A DNA stretch of 64,000 bases from F23-B02 sp963650165 (lineage in GTDB: Bacteria; Bacillota; Clostridia; Oscillospirales; Oscillospiraceae). Each line of letters begins with the position of its first letter. Within the stretch, counting starts at the first letter, position 1. The notes under the pieces were generated by a model. That model saw only the letters and a program-made list of their open reading frames with translations. It was not told the origin of the DNA and did not search any database. Both the position numbers and the translations under genes were made by a program. This document shows positions 57,532-64,000 of this stretch, piece after piece. The DNA lies in assembly GCA_963650165.1 (NCBI GenBank), contig CAVJKX010000004.1, forward strand, positions 1 through 64,000. Direction: 5' to 3'.

Positions 57532-58538
57532 AGAAGAAATTACTTGCCCTCTGTCTGGCTGCGGCCCTGACTCTGGGGCTTGCCGGCTGCGGCGGCTCCG
57601 GGACCGGCAGCAGCGCCGCGCAGGGCAGCTCCGAGGCGACAACGGTGAATGTCGGCCTTATCATGGGACCGCCATCCATGGGCCTCGGCTGGCTCATACA
57701 CGAGGCGGAAGAGGGAAACACATATAACGACTATAATTTTCAGGTTGCGGGCGTTGACTACTCGGCCGTCTCCGCTTCGCTCAATCAGGGCGATTACGAT
57801 ATTGCGACACTGCCGTCCAATGTTGCGGCCATTCTCTATAATAACCCCGATATGAAGGAGCAGGTGAAGGTCATCAGCATCGGAAACCTCGGCCTGCTGT
57901 ATGTCCTGACCACCGACGACTCGATCGACACCATGGACGATCTCAAGGGCCGCACGGTTTATTCCATCGGTGAGGGCGGACCTCCGGAGTACACCTTCGA
58001 GTATCTGCTTGAGCAGTACGGCCTGTCCGACGACGTGAATTTTTCCTTCCGCGCAACGCCCTTCGAGGTGCTGAACCTGCTTCAGGAGGAGGAAAACGCC
58101 GTCGCTCTGCTGCCCCAGCCCTTCGTTGAGGTCGCAAAAATGCTCGTTCCGGGTCTGCGCGTTGCCATAGACGTGAGCGACGCGTGGAACGGCGTGAACT
58201 CCGACAGCGGAGTGCAGTCGGTCACCACGGTTACGGTCGTGCGCACCAAATTCCTTGAGGAGCACGAGCAGGCGGTCAAGGAGTATCTGGAGCTTTCAAA
58301 AAAATCGACCGACTACTGCCTCGAGCATCTTGACGAGGCCGCGCAGTGGACGGAGGATTACGAGACCTTCTTAAACCCTGATATCGCCAGGACCGCCATC
58401 CCTGAGTGCAGCATAGTTACCCTGACAGGGCAGGAGATGAAGGACATTCTCTCGGGCTTCCTGCAGATCATATACGACTCAAACCCCGATGCCGTCGGCG
58501 GCAGAATGCCCGATGACAGCTTTTACTACATGCCTTGA
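57528..58538 (+). CDS. Solute-binding lipoprotein, NMT1/TauA type
   Basis: 336 residues, GTG start overlapping the previous stop by 4 bp. The lipobox LGLAGC (Cys21) anchors it at the membrane. The type-II binding-protein fold is visible in NVGLIMGPPSMGLGWLIHEA, the QGDYDIATLPSNVAAILYNN loop, and DLKGRTVYSIGEGGPPEYTF. This class binds sulfonates, nitrate, pyrimidine precursors and other small compounds. It is the natural partner of the TauC-like permease at 49209 and the ATPase-Crp protein, though it is placed with the surface proteins instead of with them. Confidence 0.9.
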   Translation: MKKKLLALCLAAALTLGLAGCGGSGTGSSAAQGSSEATTVNVGLIMGPPSMGLGWLIHEAEEGNTYNDYNFQVAGVDYSAVSASLNQGDYDIATLPSNVAAILYNNPDMKEQVKVISIGNLGLLYVLTTDDSIDTMDDLKGRTVYSIGEGGPPEYTFEYLLEQYGLSDDVNFSFRATPFEVLNLLQEEENAVALLPQPFVEVAKMLVPGLRVAIDVSDAWNGVNSDSGVQSVTTVTVVRTKFLEEHEQAVKEYLELSKKSTDYCLEHLDEAAQWTEDYETFLNPDIARTAIPECSIVTLTGQEMKDILSGFLQIIYDSNPDAVGGRMPDDSFYYMP

Positions 58539-58564
58539 TGCAGCATGGATGAGAGGTGTATTTC

Positions 58565-61500
58565 ATGAAAAAATTAGGAATTGACCTGGGCACTTCTACC
58601 GTGAAGCTCGTGCTCAGCGGCGACGGCGGCAGCGAGCTGTGGTGCGGCCTGCATCACGGCCGCGTGGTGCAGACACTGCTCGAGGGGCTCAAAAGCATGC
58701 AGCTGCCCGAGAGACTTTGCGTCTGCGTGACCGGCAGCAACCGCAATGCCGTGCTGTCGCTGTGCCCGCAGCTTTCACAGATCGAGGACATTCCGGCGAT
58801 CGTCTCGGGCACGGCAATGCTCGCTCCCGAAGCCGGCTGCGTTATAGAGATCGGAAGTCAGAGCGCACGCTTCATTACCGAGCTGCACGGCAAAGCCCCG
58901 CGCTTTTCGGTGAACGAGCACTGCGCGGGCGGCACGGGCTCGTTTTTTGAAGACCAGATGTCCCGCCTCGGCCTGAAGATCGAGGATTACTCGGGGCTTG
59001 TCGCACAGGCCTGCGAGATACCCAACCTGTCCGGCCGCTGTGCGGTTTTCGCAAAGACGGATATCATCCACCGCCAGCAGGAGGGCGTTCCGAAGCAGGA
59101 CATTCTGCTCGGCCTGTGCTATGCCATGATCCGCAATTATAAGGCGACGATAGTAAAAAATCTGCCGCTTGAAAAGCCCGTGGCCTTCTGCGGCGGCGTG
59201 ACGCTCAACAGCGGTGTCGTGCGGGCGATAAAGGATATCTTCCGCCTGACTGACGCTGAGCTCATCGTGCCGGAAAATGCCCGCTTTGCGGCCGCCTGCG
59301 GCGCGTCTCGTGCGGCGGAGCATGTAACGGAGACGGAAAAGCTCCTGTCGGCACTTTCTCATGGCGAGGTGCGGTGCAGTCAGGAGCTCAGCCTGCCCGG
59401 ACTCGTTCTGGCACCGGGCACCGATCTTTCCGAGCCGCACTGCACGGAGCAGATGGCGGCAGACGGCGCGTTTATCGGCATCGATATAGGCTCTACGAGC
59501 ACCGACCTCGTGCTCGTCGGCCGCGACGATACACTTATCGACTTTCAGTATCTGCGCACGGCCGGCGACCCTGAGGGCGTTGTCCGCAGCGGGCTCAAAC
59601 GTATACGGGAGAAATACGGCGCTTTTCCGGTACTCGGCGTCGGCGTAACGGGCTCCGGCCGCGAACGCATGGGACGGATGATGGGCGCGGACGCCATTCG
59701 GGACGAGATCACCGCTCAGGCCCGCGCGGCGAGCCACTGGGTGCCGGAAGCAGACACCGTGTTCGAGATCGGCGGTCAGGACAGTAAGTATATATCGCTC
59801 AAAGACGGTCAGGTGGTGGACTTCCAGATGAACAAGGTCTGTGCCGCCGGTACCGGTTCCTTTGTCGAGGAACAGGCCGCACGCATGGGCATCCCCATTG
59901 CCGATTTCGGGCCTCTCGCTCTCGGCGGTACCCGCCCCTGCGATCTCGGCGAGCGCTGCACGGTGTTTATCGAGACGTCGATCGCACAGGCAGAGGCACA
60001 GGGCGCGTCGCAGGCGGATATCGCGGCGGGACTGTGCCACTCAATCGTTAAAAACTACCTGCACAAGGTCGTCGGCGGAAAGCCCGTCGGGCAGCACATC
60101 GTACTCCAGGGCGGCGTTGACTATAATCCCGGCATCGTGGCCGCCTTCCAGAGCGCCTACGGCGACCGCGTGCGCGTATCGCCCGTGTTTTCCGTTTCCG
60201 GCGCGTTCGGCGCGGCTCTGCTCGCAAAGGAGGCCATCGGCACGGCCCCCAGCGGCTTCCTCGGCTTTGATTTTCCGAGGGAAGAGCGCAAGATCGCTGC
60301 CACAAACGAGGAGATACGCCGCAACAAGGCTTTCTACCGCAAGGCCGGTCAGCTCGCGGTCGAGGACTACGACGGCAGCATCGACCCGATGAAAAAGACG
60401 ATCGGCGTGCCGCTTACGCTCATCATGTTCAAATTTTTCCCCATGGTGAACGCATTTTTCAAAAATCTCGGCTTTAACGTGATACTGTCCCATGCAACAA
60501 ACGAGGAGACCATCAGACTTTCGCAGCAGTATGCCCAGGGCGAGACCTGCTACCCCGTAAAGCTCATTTACGGCCACATGATGCAGCTCGCGGAGCAGGG
60601 AGTGGACTATATCTTCCTGCCGTCCATCCACACCATACGGCACCCGCACTCCCACGCGGTGCACAACTATGCCTGCCCATATATGCAGATGGCGGCCAAG
60701 GCGGTGTTTGACACGCTGGGTCTGGAAGAGCGCGGCATAAAGCTTCTCAGCCCCATACTCGACCTTGACCTCGGTGCGCAGATGATGGGACTTGCCATGC
60801 TCAACGTGGGCAAGTCGCTGGGCTTTTCAAAGCCGCGCTGCCTGCCGGGACTGCTCAAGGGCGCAATGGCGGTCAGGAAATACACCGAGGGCGTGGAGGG
60901 ACTCGGCCGCGAGATGCTGGCATCCCTGAAGCCGGAGGACAAGGTGCTCGTGCTCATCACCCGCAACTACGGAATTTCTGACCCGGTGCTCAACATGGGC
61001 ATTCCCGAGATCCTGCTCTCGCGCGGCTACAAGGTCATGACGCTGGGGCATCTGCCCGGCATGGACCTTGATATCTCGGCCGATTATCCGCATATGTACT
61101 GGCCCTTCGGCGACCATGTGCTGTCGGGCATAAAGCTGATAGCCCATCACCCGAACCTGTACGCCGTGTATCTCACCAATCACGGCTGCGGCCCGGATAC
61201 GCTGCTGTCGCATTTAGTGCGCGAGGAAATGGGCGATAAGCCTTACTTGCAGATCGAGGTGGACGAGCACTACTCGCGCGTTGGCGTTATCACCCGCGTT
61301 GAGGCGTTTTTAAACAGCCTGTCCCACCGTCCGGCCGCGGAGCTGCCGAAGAATTTCAATATTCTCGACGTGGCGATGCAGCCGACGAATATTCAGGCAA
61401 AGCCGGATAAAAACCGCAAGCTGCTCATTCCCGACCTCGGTGCATACACGCCGTATCTTGCGGAGTATTTCACCCGTCAGGGCATAAACGCCGAGGCTAT

Positions 61501-62395
61501 GCCGCCGTTTGACAGGAAAACGCTCGCTCTCGGCAGGGCCGAGATGAACTCCAAGGAATATCTGCCGCTTCCGATGCTCGCGGGTGCCTGCCTTCAGGCC
61601 TTTGAGAAAAACGGCGGCGATGGCGGCCTTCAATTCCTCATTCCCTACGGCTACGGCGCCGACGCGGACGGTCAATATGCAAGAGCCGTGCGCTCCATCC
61701 TTGACAGGAGAGGTTATACTGAGTGTGGGATAGTCGCTCCCATAACGGAGGAGCTTTCCGAAAAAGCGGCAGACCCCGAGCTTCTCATGCGCGCCGTACT
61801 TACGGGCGATCTTGTTTACGCTCTGCCCGCAGAGCGCCGCAGCGAGCTCACGCCGGAGCACATTCTTGACAGGGACGGGCTGCTCGCCCTTGCAAAGCAT
61901 GTAACGCCTGACCCGCATGCACTGGCGGCGGTCGGAACGCCTATGTGCCTGACGAGCCTTGACGAGGGCATCCTGTCCGCGCTCGAGAGAGAGGGTAAAA
62001 CCGTTCGCCGCATGCCGCTGAGCGAAATGCTGTGGTTCTTGTGGCGTGATAACGGCAAGCCCGCCGACAGAACGCTGCTCGACGCCGTTTCGGCGGAAAC
62101 CGGCCATGCCGGCCTGTTCTCCGATAAGCCCGAGGAGCTGTTCACCACGGCGCAGGCGCATCTTGACGGCTTTGCCGGTGCGAACGGACGCTACCGCTAT
62201 GCGAAGGCAGTCCAAATGGGCGGGCATGCAGCGGCGGTGCTGACGCTTTCGCCGCGCTACGAAAATACCGAGACGGTGCTCAGCCTGCGCGGCATTGCGC
62301 AGAACTGTCCTGCTCCGCTGTTTGAGCTGTCGCTGGACGGCGACTGGGACGAAGCGGGCCGGTCGCGGCTGCGTTCGTTCCTGTATTACTGCTGA
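58565..62395 (+). CDS. Double Fe-S activase fused to dehydratase-like (HgdB/DUF2229) domain
   Basis: 1276 residues. Two ASKHA-type ATPase domains in tandem resemble HgdC/BcrA activases, each with its two cluster Cys: Cys120 (NEHCAGGTGSF) and Cys159 (GRCAVFAKTD); Cys426 (NKVCAAGTGSF) and Cys465 (GERCTVFIET). Residues about 575-1276 form a dehydratase-like part with Cys662 (GETCYPVK), Cys704 (NYACPYM) and Cys875 (NHGCGPD), likely Fe-S ligands. HgdC-type proteins use ATP to push electrons to very low potential. Relatives of this fused form have no settled substrate; some related proteins carry a double-cubane cluster. ATG 58565 has GAGAGGTG ahead. Confidence 0.88.
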   Translation: MKKLGIDLGTSTVKLVLSGDGGSELWCGLHHGRVVQTLLEGLKSMQLPERLCVCVTGSNRNAVLSLCPQLSQIEDIPAIVSGTAMLAPEAGCVIEIGSQSARFITELHGKAPRFSVNEHCAGGTGSFFEDQMSRLGLKIEDYSGLVAQACEIPNLSGRCAVFAKTDIIHRQQEGVPKQDILLGLCYAMIRNYKATIVKNLPLEKPVAFCGGVTLNSGVVRAIKDIFRLTDAELIVPENARFAAACGASRAAEHVTETEKLLSALSHGEVRCSQELSLPGLVLAPGTDLSEPHCTEQMAADGAFIGIDIGSTSTDLVLVGRDDTLIDFQYLRTAGDPEGVVRSGLKRIREKYGAFPVLGVGVTGSGRERMGRMMGADAIRDEITAQARAASHWVPEADTVFEIGGQDSKYISLKDGQVVDFQMNKVCAAGTGSFVEEQAARMGIPIADFGPLALGGTRPCDLGERCTVFIETSIAQAEAQGASQADIAAGLCHSIVKNYLHKVVGGKPVGQHIVLQGGVDYNPGIVAAFQSAYGDRVRVSPVFSVSGAFGAALLAKEAIGTAPSGFLGFDFPREERKIAATNEEIRRNKAFYRKAGQLAVEDYDGSIDPMKKTIGVPLTLIMFKFFPMVNAFFKNLGFNVILSHATNEETIRLSQQYAQGETCYPVKLIYGHMMQLAEQGVDYIFLPSIHTIRHPHSHAVHNYACPYMQMAAKAVFDTLGLEERGIKLLSPILDLDLGAQMMGLAMLNVGKSLGFSKPRCLPGLLKGAMAVRKYTEGVEGLGREMLASLKPEDKVLVLITRNYGISDPVLNMGIPEILLSRGYKVMTLGHLPGMDLDISADYPHMYWPFGDHVLSGIKLIAHHPNLYAVYLTNHGCGPDTLLSHLVREEMGDKPYLQIEVDEHYSRVGVITRVEAFLNSLSHRPAAELPKNFNILDVAMQPTNIQAKPDKNRKLLIPDLGAYTPYLAEYFTRQGINAEAMPPFDRKTLALGRAEMNSKEYLPLPMLAGACLQAFEKNGGDGGLQFLIPYGYGADADGQYARAVRSILDRRGYTECGIVAPITEELSEKAADPELLMRAVLTGDLVYALPAERRSELTPEHILDRDGLLALAKHVTPDPHALAAVGTPMCLTSLDEGILSALEREGKTVRRMPLSEMLWFLWRDNGKPADRTLLDAVSAETGHAGLFSDKPEELFTTAQAHLDGFAGANGRYRYAKAVQMGGHAAAVLTLSPRYENTETVLSLRGIAQNCPAPLFELSLDGDWDEAGRSRLRSFLYYC

Positions 62396-62418
62396 AATAA
62401 TTTTCGGAGGAGATAAAA

Positions 62419-62769
62419 ATGAAGAATTTCATCAAAAACATTGACCATGAAACCGTACTGAAGCTTACCAATCTCGTGGAGGTCCAGTCCGGCCAGGTCG
62501 TAAGCAAGACACTCGCCCAGAACAAGGCCGTCAGCATTACGCTGTTTGCCTTCGACAAGGGCGAGGAGATCAGCACCCACGAGTCCGTCGGCGACGCCAT
62601 GGTCACGGTGCTCGAAGGTACGGGACGCTTCACCGTGGCCGGTATTCCCCACATCGTCAAGGCTGGGGAGACCCTCGTCATGCCCGCGAATATTCCCCAT
62701 GCCGTCTACGGCGAGGAGGCCTTCAAATGGCTGCTGACAGTCGTTTTCCCCAACGGCTATGAAATCTGA
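62419..62769 (+). CDS. Small cupin-domain protein
   Basis: 116 residues with one cupin barrel: motif 1 STHESVGDAMVTVLEG and motif 2 MPANIPHAVYG, with conserved His and Glu that may bind a metal. Stand-alone cupins of this kind often sense or modify small ligands or protect metal centres. It is last in the operon, 23 bp after the Fe-S protein, with GGAGGAGAT ahead of the ATG, so it probably works with that enzyme or its product. Exact function unknown. Confidence 0.88.
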   Translation: MKNFIKNIDHETVLKLTNLVEVQSGQVVSKTLAQNKAVSITLFAFDKGEEISTHESVGDAMVTVLEGTGRFTVAGIPHIVKAGETLVMPANIPHAVYGEEAFKWLLTVVFPNGYEI

Positions 62770-62780
62770 TCGATGATAAG

Positions 62781-62819
62781 AAATGCACCGGCTCGGGAAG
62801 ACCTCAAGCCGGTGCATTT
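62781..62819. terminator. Bidirectional terminator
   Basis: AAATGCACCGGCT (62781-62793) pairs perfectly with AGCCGGTGCATTT (62807-62819). It lies between the convergent cupin and hydrolase genes. Confidence 0.88.
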
Positions 62820-62829
62820 TATTTGTGTG

Positions 62830-63594
62830 TTAAGCCAGGCAGCGGGAAAGACTGCCGCTTTCGATGATCGAGCGCAGCATTTCCGCAAAGCCTTCGGGGT
62901 CGCGGATCTGATACTGCATGTGGTTATAGCCCTCGAATACGGGGTAATTGCCGCAGGGATAGGCCGCCATGACCGCGTCACGGTATTTGTAATGCTCCTC
63001 GACGCTGCCGAACTCAAAATACATGCGCCTCTGCAGCTCCTCGGGCAGCGGCGGGAAGGGCTTGTCCTCAAGGCTCTCGGCCAGCTGGCGGCGGAGATCA
63101 CCGTAGCTCAGCGCCTTTCCGGCGACGACGAAATAGGGCTTTATCGCCTCATCATCGCACCAGAGTATCTTCTTGAGCGTCCTGCCCTTCGACCAATAAA
63201 GGCTCTTTATCGCAAGATACAGAAACGGCGTCATTATCCGCCTCAGCGGCAGCGATATCTGCGCAAACTGCCCGCCGTCAAAGAAAACGTGATCAACGGG
63301 TATTTTGGCGCTTTTGAGAAACGCCATGGCAAGATCGACGCCGATGGAGGACGCGACGACGAGCGCAAGCCGCGAAACTCCGTTTTTCCGCAGAAACTCA
63401 CCGACCTGACGCACTTCGTCGGCCTTGCTTATGTATCTCTGCCCCTCGCAGCAGACCGTCGAGGTCGGCATGATGCAGAAATAATGCTCCTGCAAATGCT
63501 TTGCGACCGGCTCGCTGCTGTCACCCGTTACGCCCATGGCATGGAAAAACAGCACGGCGGGCTTATCCTTATTACCGAGTGTTTTGAATATCAT
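62830..63594 (-). CDS. Alpha/beta-hydrolase
   Basis: 254 residues. AVLFFHAMGVTGDSSEP is the oxyanion-hole HxMG segment, the nucleophile is in LVVASSIGVDLA (A-S-S-I-G in place of G-x-S-x-G), and the closing His is probably in EGYNHMQYQI. No signal peptide, so it is intracellular. It probably hydrolyses an ester or thioester. Its transcript leader carries palindrome C, the same motif as the two transporter operons, so it belongs to the same regulon although it is on the other strand. Confidence 0.87.
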   Translation of the reverse strand: MIFKTLGNKDKPAVLFFHAMGVTGDSSEPVAKHLQEHYFCIMPTSTVCCEGQRYISKADEVRQVGEFLRKNGVSRLALVVASSIGVDLAMAFLKSAKIPVDHVFFDGGQFAQISLPLRRIMTPFLYLAIKSLYWSKGRTLKKILWCDDEAIKPYFVVAGKALSYGDLRRQLAESLEDKPFPPLPEELQRRMYFEFGSVEEHYKYRDAVMAAYPCGNYPVFEGYNHMQYQIRDPEGFAEMLRSIIESGSLSRCLA

Positions 63595-63608
63595 AATATC
63601 ACATCATC

Positions 63609-63628
63609 AAGTTAGCAGCTGCTAACTT
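63609..63628. promoter_or_regulatory. Palindrome C, candidate operator
   Basis: AAGTTAGCAGCTGCTAACTT is a perfect 20-bp palindrome, 15 bp before the hydrolase start. It has the arms GTTAGC-N4-GCTAAC of palindromes A and B. Confidence 0.68.
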
Positions 63629-63634
63629 CTTCAC

Positions 63635-63696
63635 TGTCAAAAAGCCGCATTTCTGCGGACTGACAATATTATACCGCGCTTTTTGAGCAATTGCAA
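63635..63696 (-). promoter_or_regulatory. Hydrolase promoter and leader hairpin
   Basis: On the minus strand TTGCAA (complement 63691-63696), 17 bp, TATAAT (complement 63668-63673). The leader folds as CCGCA-GAAA-TGCGG followed by CTTTTTG (complement 63639-63658), which looks like an attenuator placed before palindrome C. Confidence 0.6.
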
Positions 63697-63727
63697 GAGG
63701 CGGAGAGGCCGGAAACTGCTTTGAGTC

Positions 63728-63764
63728 AAAAATACCGCCGTGATCGCATGATCACGGCGGTATT
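63728..63764 (-). terminator. Terminator of dapF
   Basis: AATACCGCCGTGATC (63731-63745) pairs perfectly over 15 bp with 63750-63764. On the minus strand a T run follows, 11 bp after the dapF stop. Confidence 0.88.
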
Positions 63765-63774
63765 AATTTTGCTG

Positions 63775-64000
63775 TCAGTATTCGAAGCTGCCGCGGTAGA
63801 CCTCGGTTGCGTCGCCGAGCAGGGATACTCCGCCGTCGGTGTAGCACACGGTCATTTCGCCGCCGAGCAGGCTCACGGTAACGTTGCTGCCCTTGTCGCA
63901 GTAGCTGGCCTCACAGGCCGCTATAACGGCCGCACAGGCGCCGGTGCCGCAGGCAAGCGTCTCGCCGCTGCCGCGCTCCCACACGCGCATACGCAGGGTG
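63775..64000 (-). CDS. dapF: Diaminopimelate epimerase, C-terminal part (runs off the window)
   Basis: About 75 residues are visible, read from the right edge: LRMRVWERGSGETLACGTGA, with the second catalytic Cys in ACGTGACAA, as in all DapF proteins, and the closing beta strands. The enzyme interconverts LL- and meso-diaminopimelate for lysine and peptidoglycan. The start and the first catalytic Cys lie beyond position 64000. The gene ends at a strong terminator. Confidence 0.93.
   Translation of the reverse strand, partial: TLRMRVWERGSGETLACGTGACAAVIAACEASYCDKGSNVTVSLLGGEMTVCYTDGGVSLLGDATEVYRGSFEY

Noticed and set aside
55987..57642. 551-residue minus-strand frame opposite the membrane-anchored surface protein
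   Set aside because: Low-complexity Arg/Gly-rich translation without signals; the plus strand has signal peptide, domains and membrane anchor.

Overview
The window looks like the chromosome of a G+C-rich anaerobic Firmicute of the class Clostridia, probably near the Oscillospiraceae/Ruminococcaceae. The reasons are the Gram-positive lipoproteins and S-layer-homology (SLH) proteins, TepA, MrnC and RqcH, Clostridia-type extended -10 promoters (GTGCTATAAT), rho-independent terminators, and a 2-hydroxyacyl-CoA-dehydratase-type activase. No rRNA is present, so the genus cannot be fixed. Host genes are G+C-rich; one inserted block (about 31.8-39.4 kb) is clearly AT-rich.

Layout. (1) 129-5561: a 5.4-kb integrative element sits in the 3' half of a tRNA-Arg(CCG) gene, bounded by a 46-bp direct repeat. 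It carries a tyrosine integrase, an XRE repressor, a small excisionase-like HTH protein, replication-type and nuclease genes, a sigma-like factor, and a type I toxin-antitoxin locus that I read from the DNA. (2) 5.7-31.3 kb: host core genes. These are the argCJBD operon with an ARG box, a LysR regulator with a divergent Na+-symporter, prfA with a TsaC-CoaE fusion and an M18 aminopeptidase, tepA, uppP, ftsK, mrnC, rqcH, a small lipoprotein locus, a PhzF protein with its MocR regulator, an SLH protein, a GH2 glycosidase, a HAD phosphatase, smpB, a cyclophilin, and ssrA (tmRNA). (3) 31.76-39.5 kb: a second, AT-rich element in the 3' end of ssrA. It has a large serine recombinase, a CI/Cro-like switch, a D5-type primase-helicase, an iteron-like origin and a terminase-small-subunit-like protein, an order that resembles phage-inducible chromosomal islands. 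(4) 39.36-41.93 kb: an FAD oxidoreductase gene between two ~145-bp direct repeats, each ending in a copy of the tmRNA 3' end. (5) 42.2-48.6 kb: proBA, then a MarR regulator with a heterodimeric ABC exporter.

(6) 49.0-63.6 kb holds the most unusual locus. A TauC-like permease is followed by one protein in which the ABC ATPase is fused to a complete Crp/Fnr-type sensor and HTH domain. Downstream are a 1501-residue SLH-anchored surface protein, a membrane-anchored protein sharing a repeated 'DCxxFP' domain with it, a lipoprotein solute-binding protein of the NMT1/taurine type, a 1276-residue protein with two Fe-S activase domains fused to a dehydratase-like (HgdB-like) domain, and a cupin. A convergent alpha/beta hydrolase closes the locus. 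Three transcription units carry the same palindrome GTTAGC-N4-GCTAAC just before their first gene, and a related palindrome TTTGC-N4-GCAAA lies at about -41.5 of the permease promoter. I infer a self-regulating system for capture, import and ATP-driven reduction of an unknown small molecule. The window ends inside dapF.
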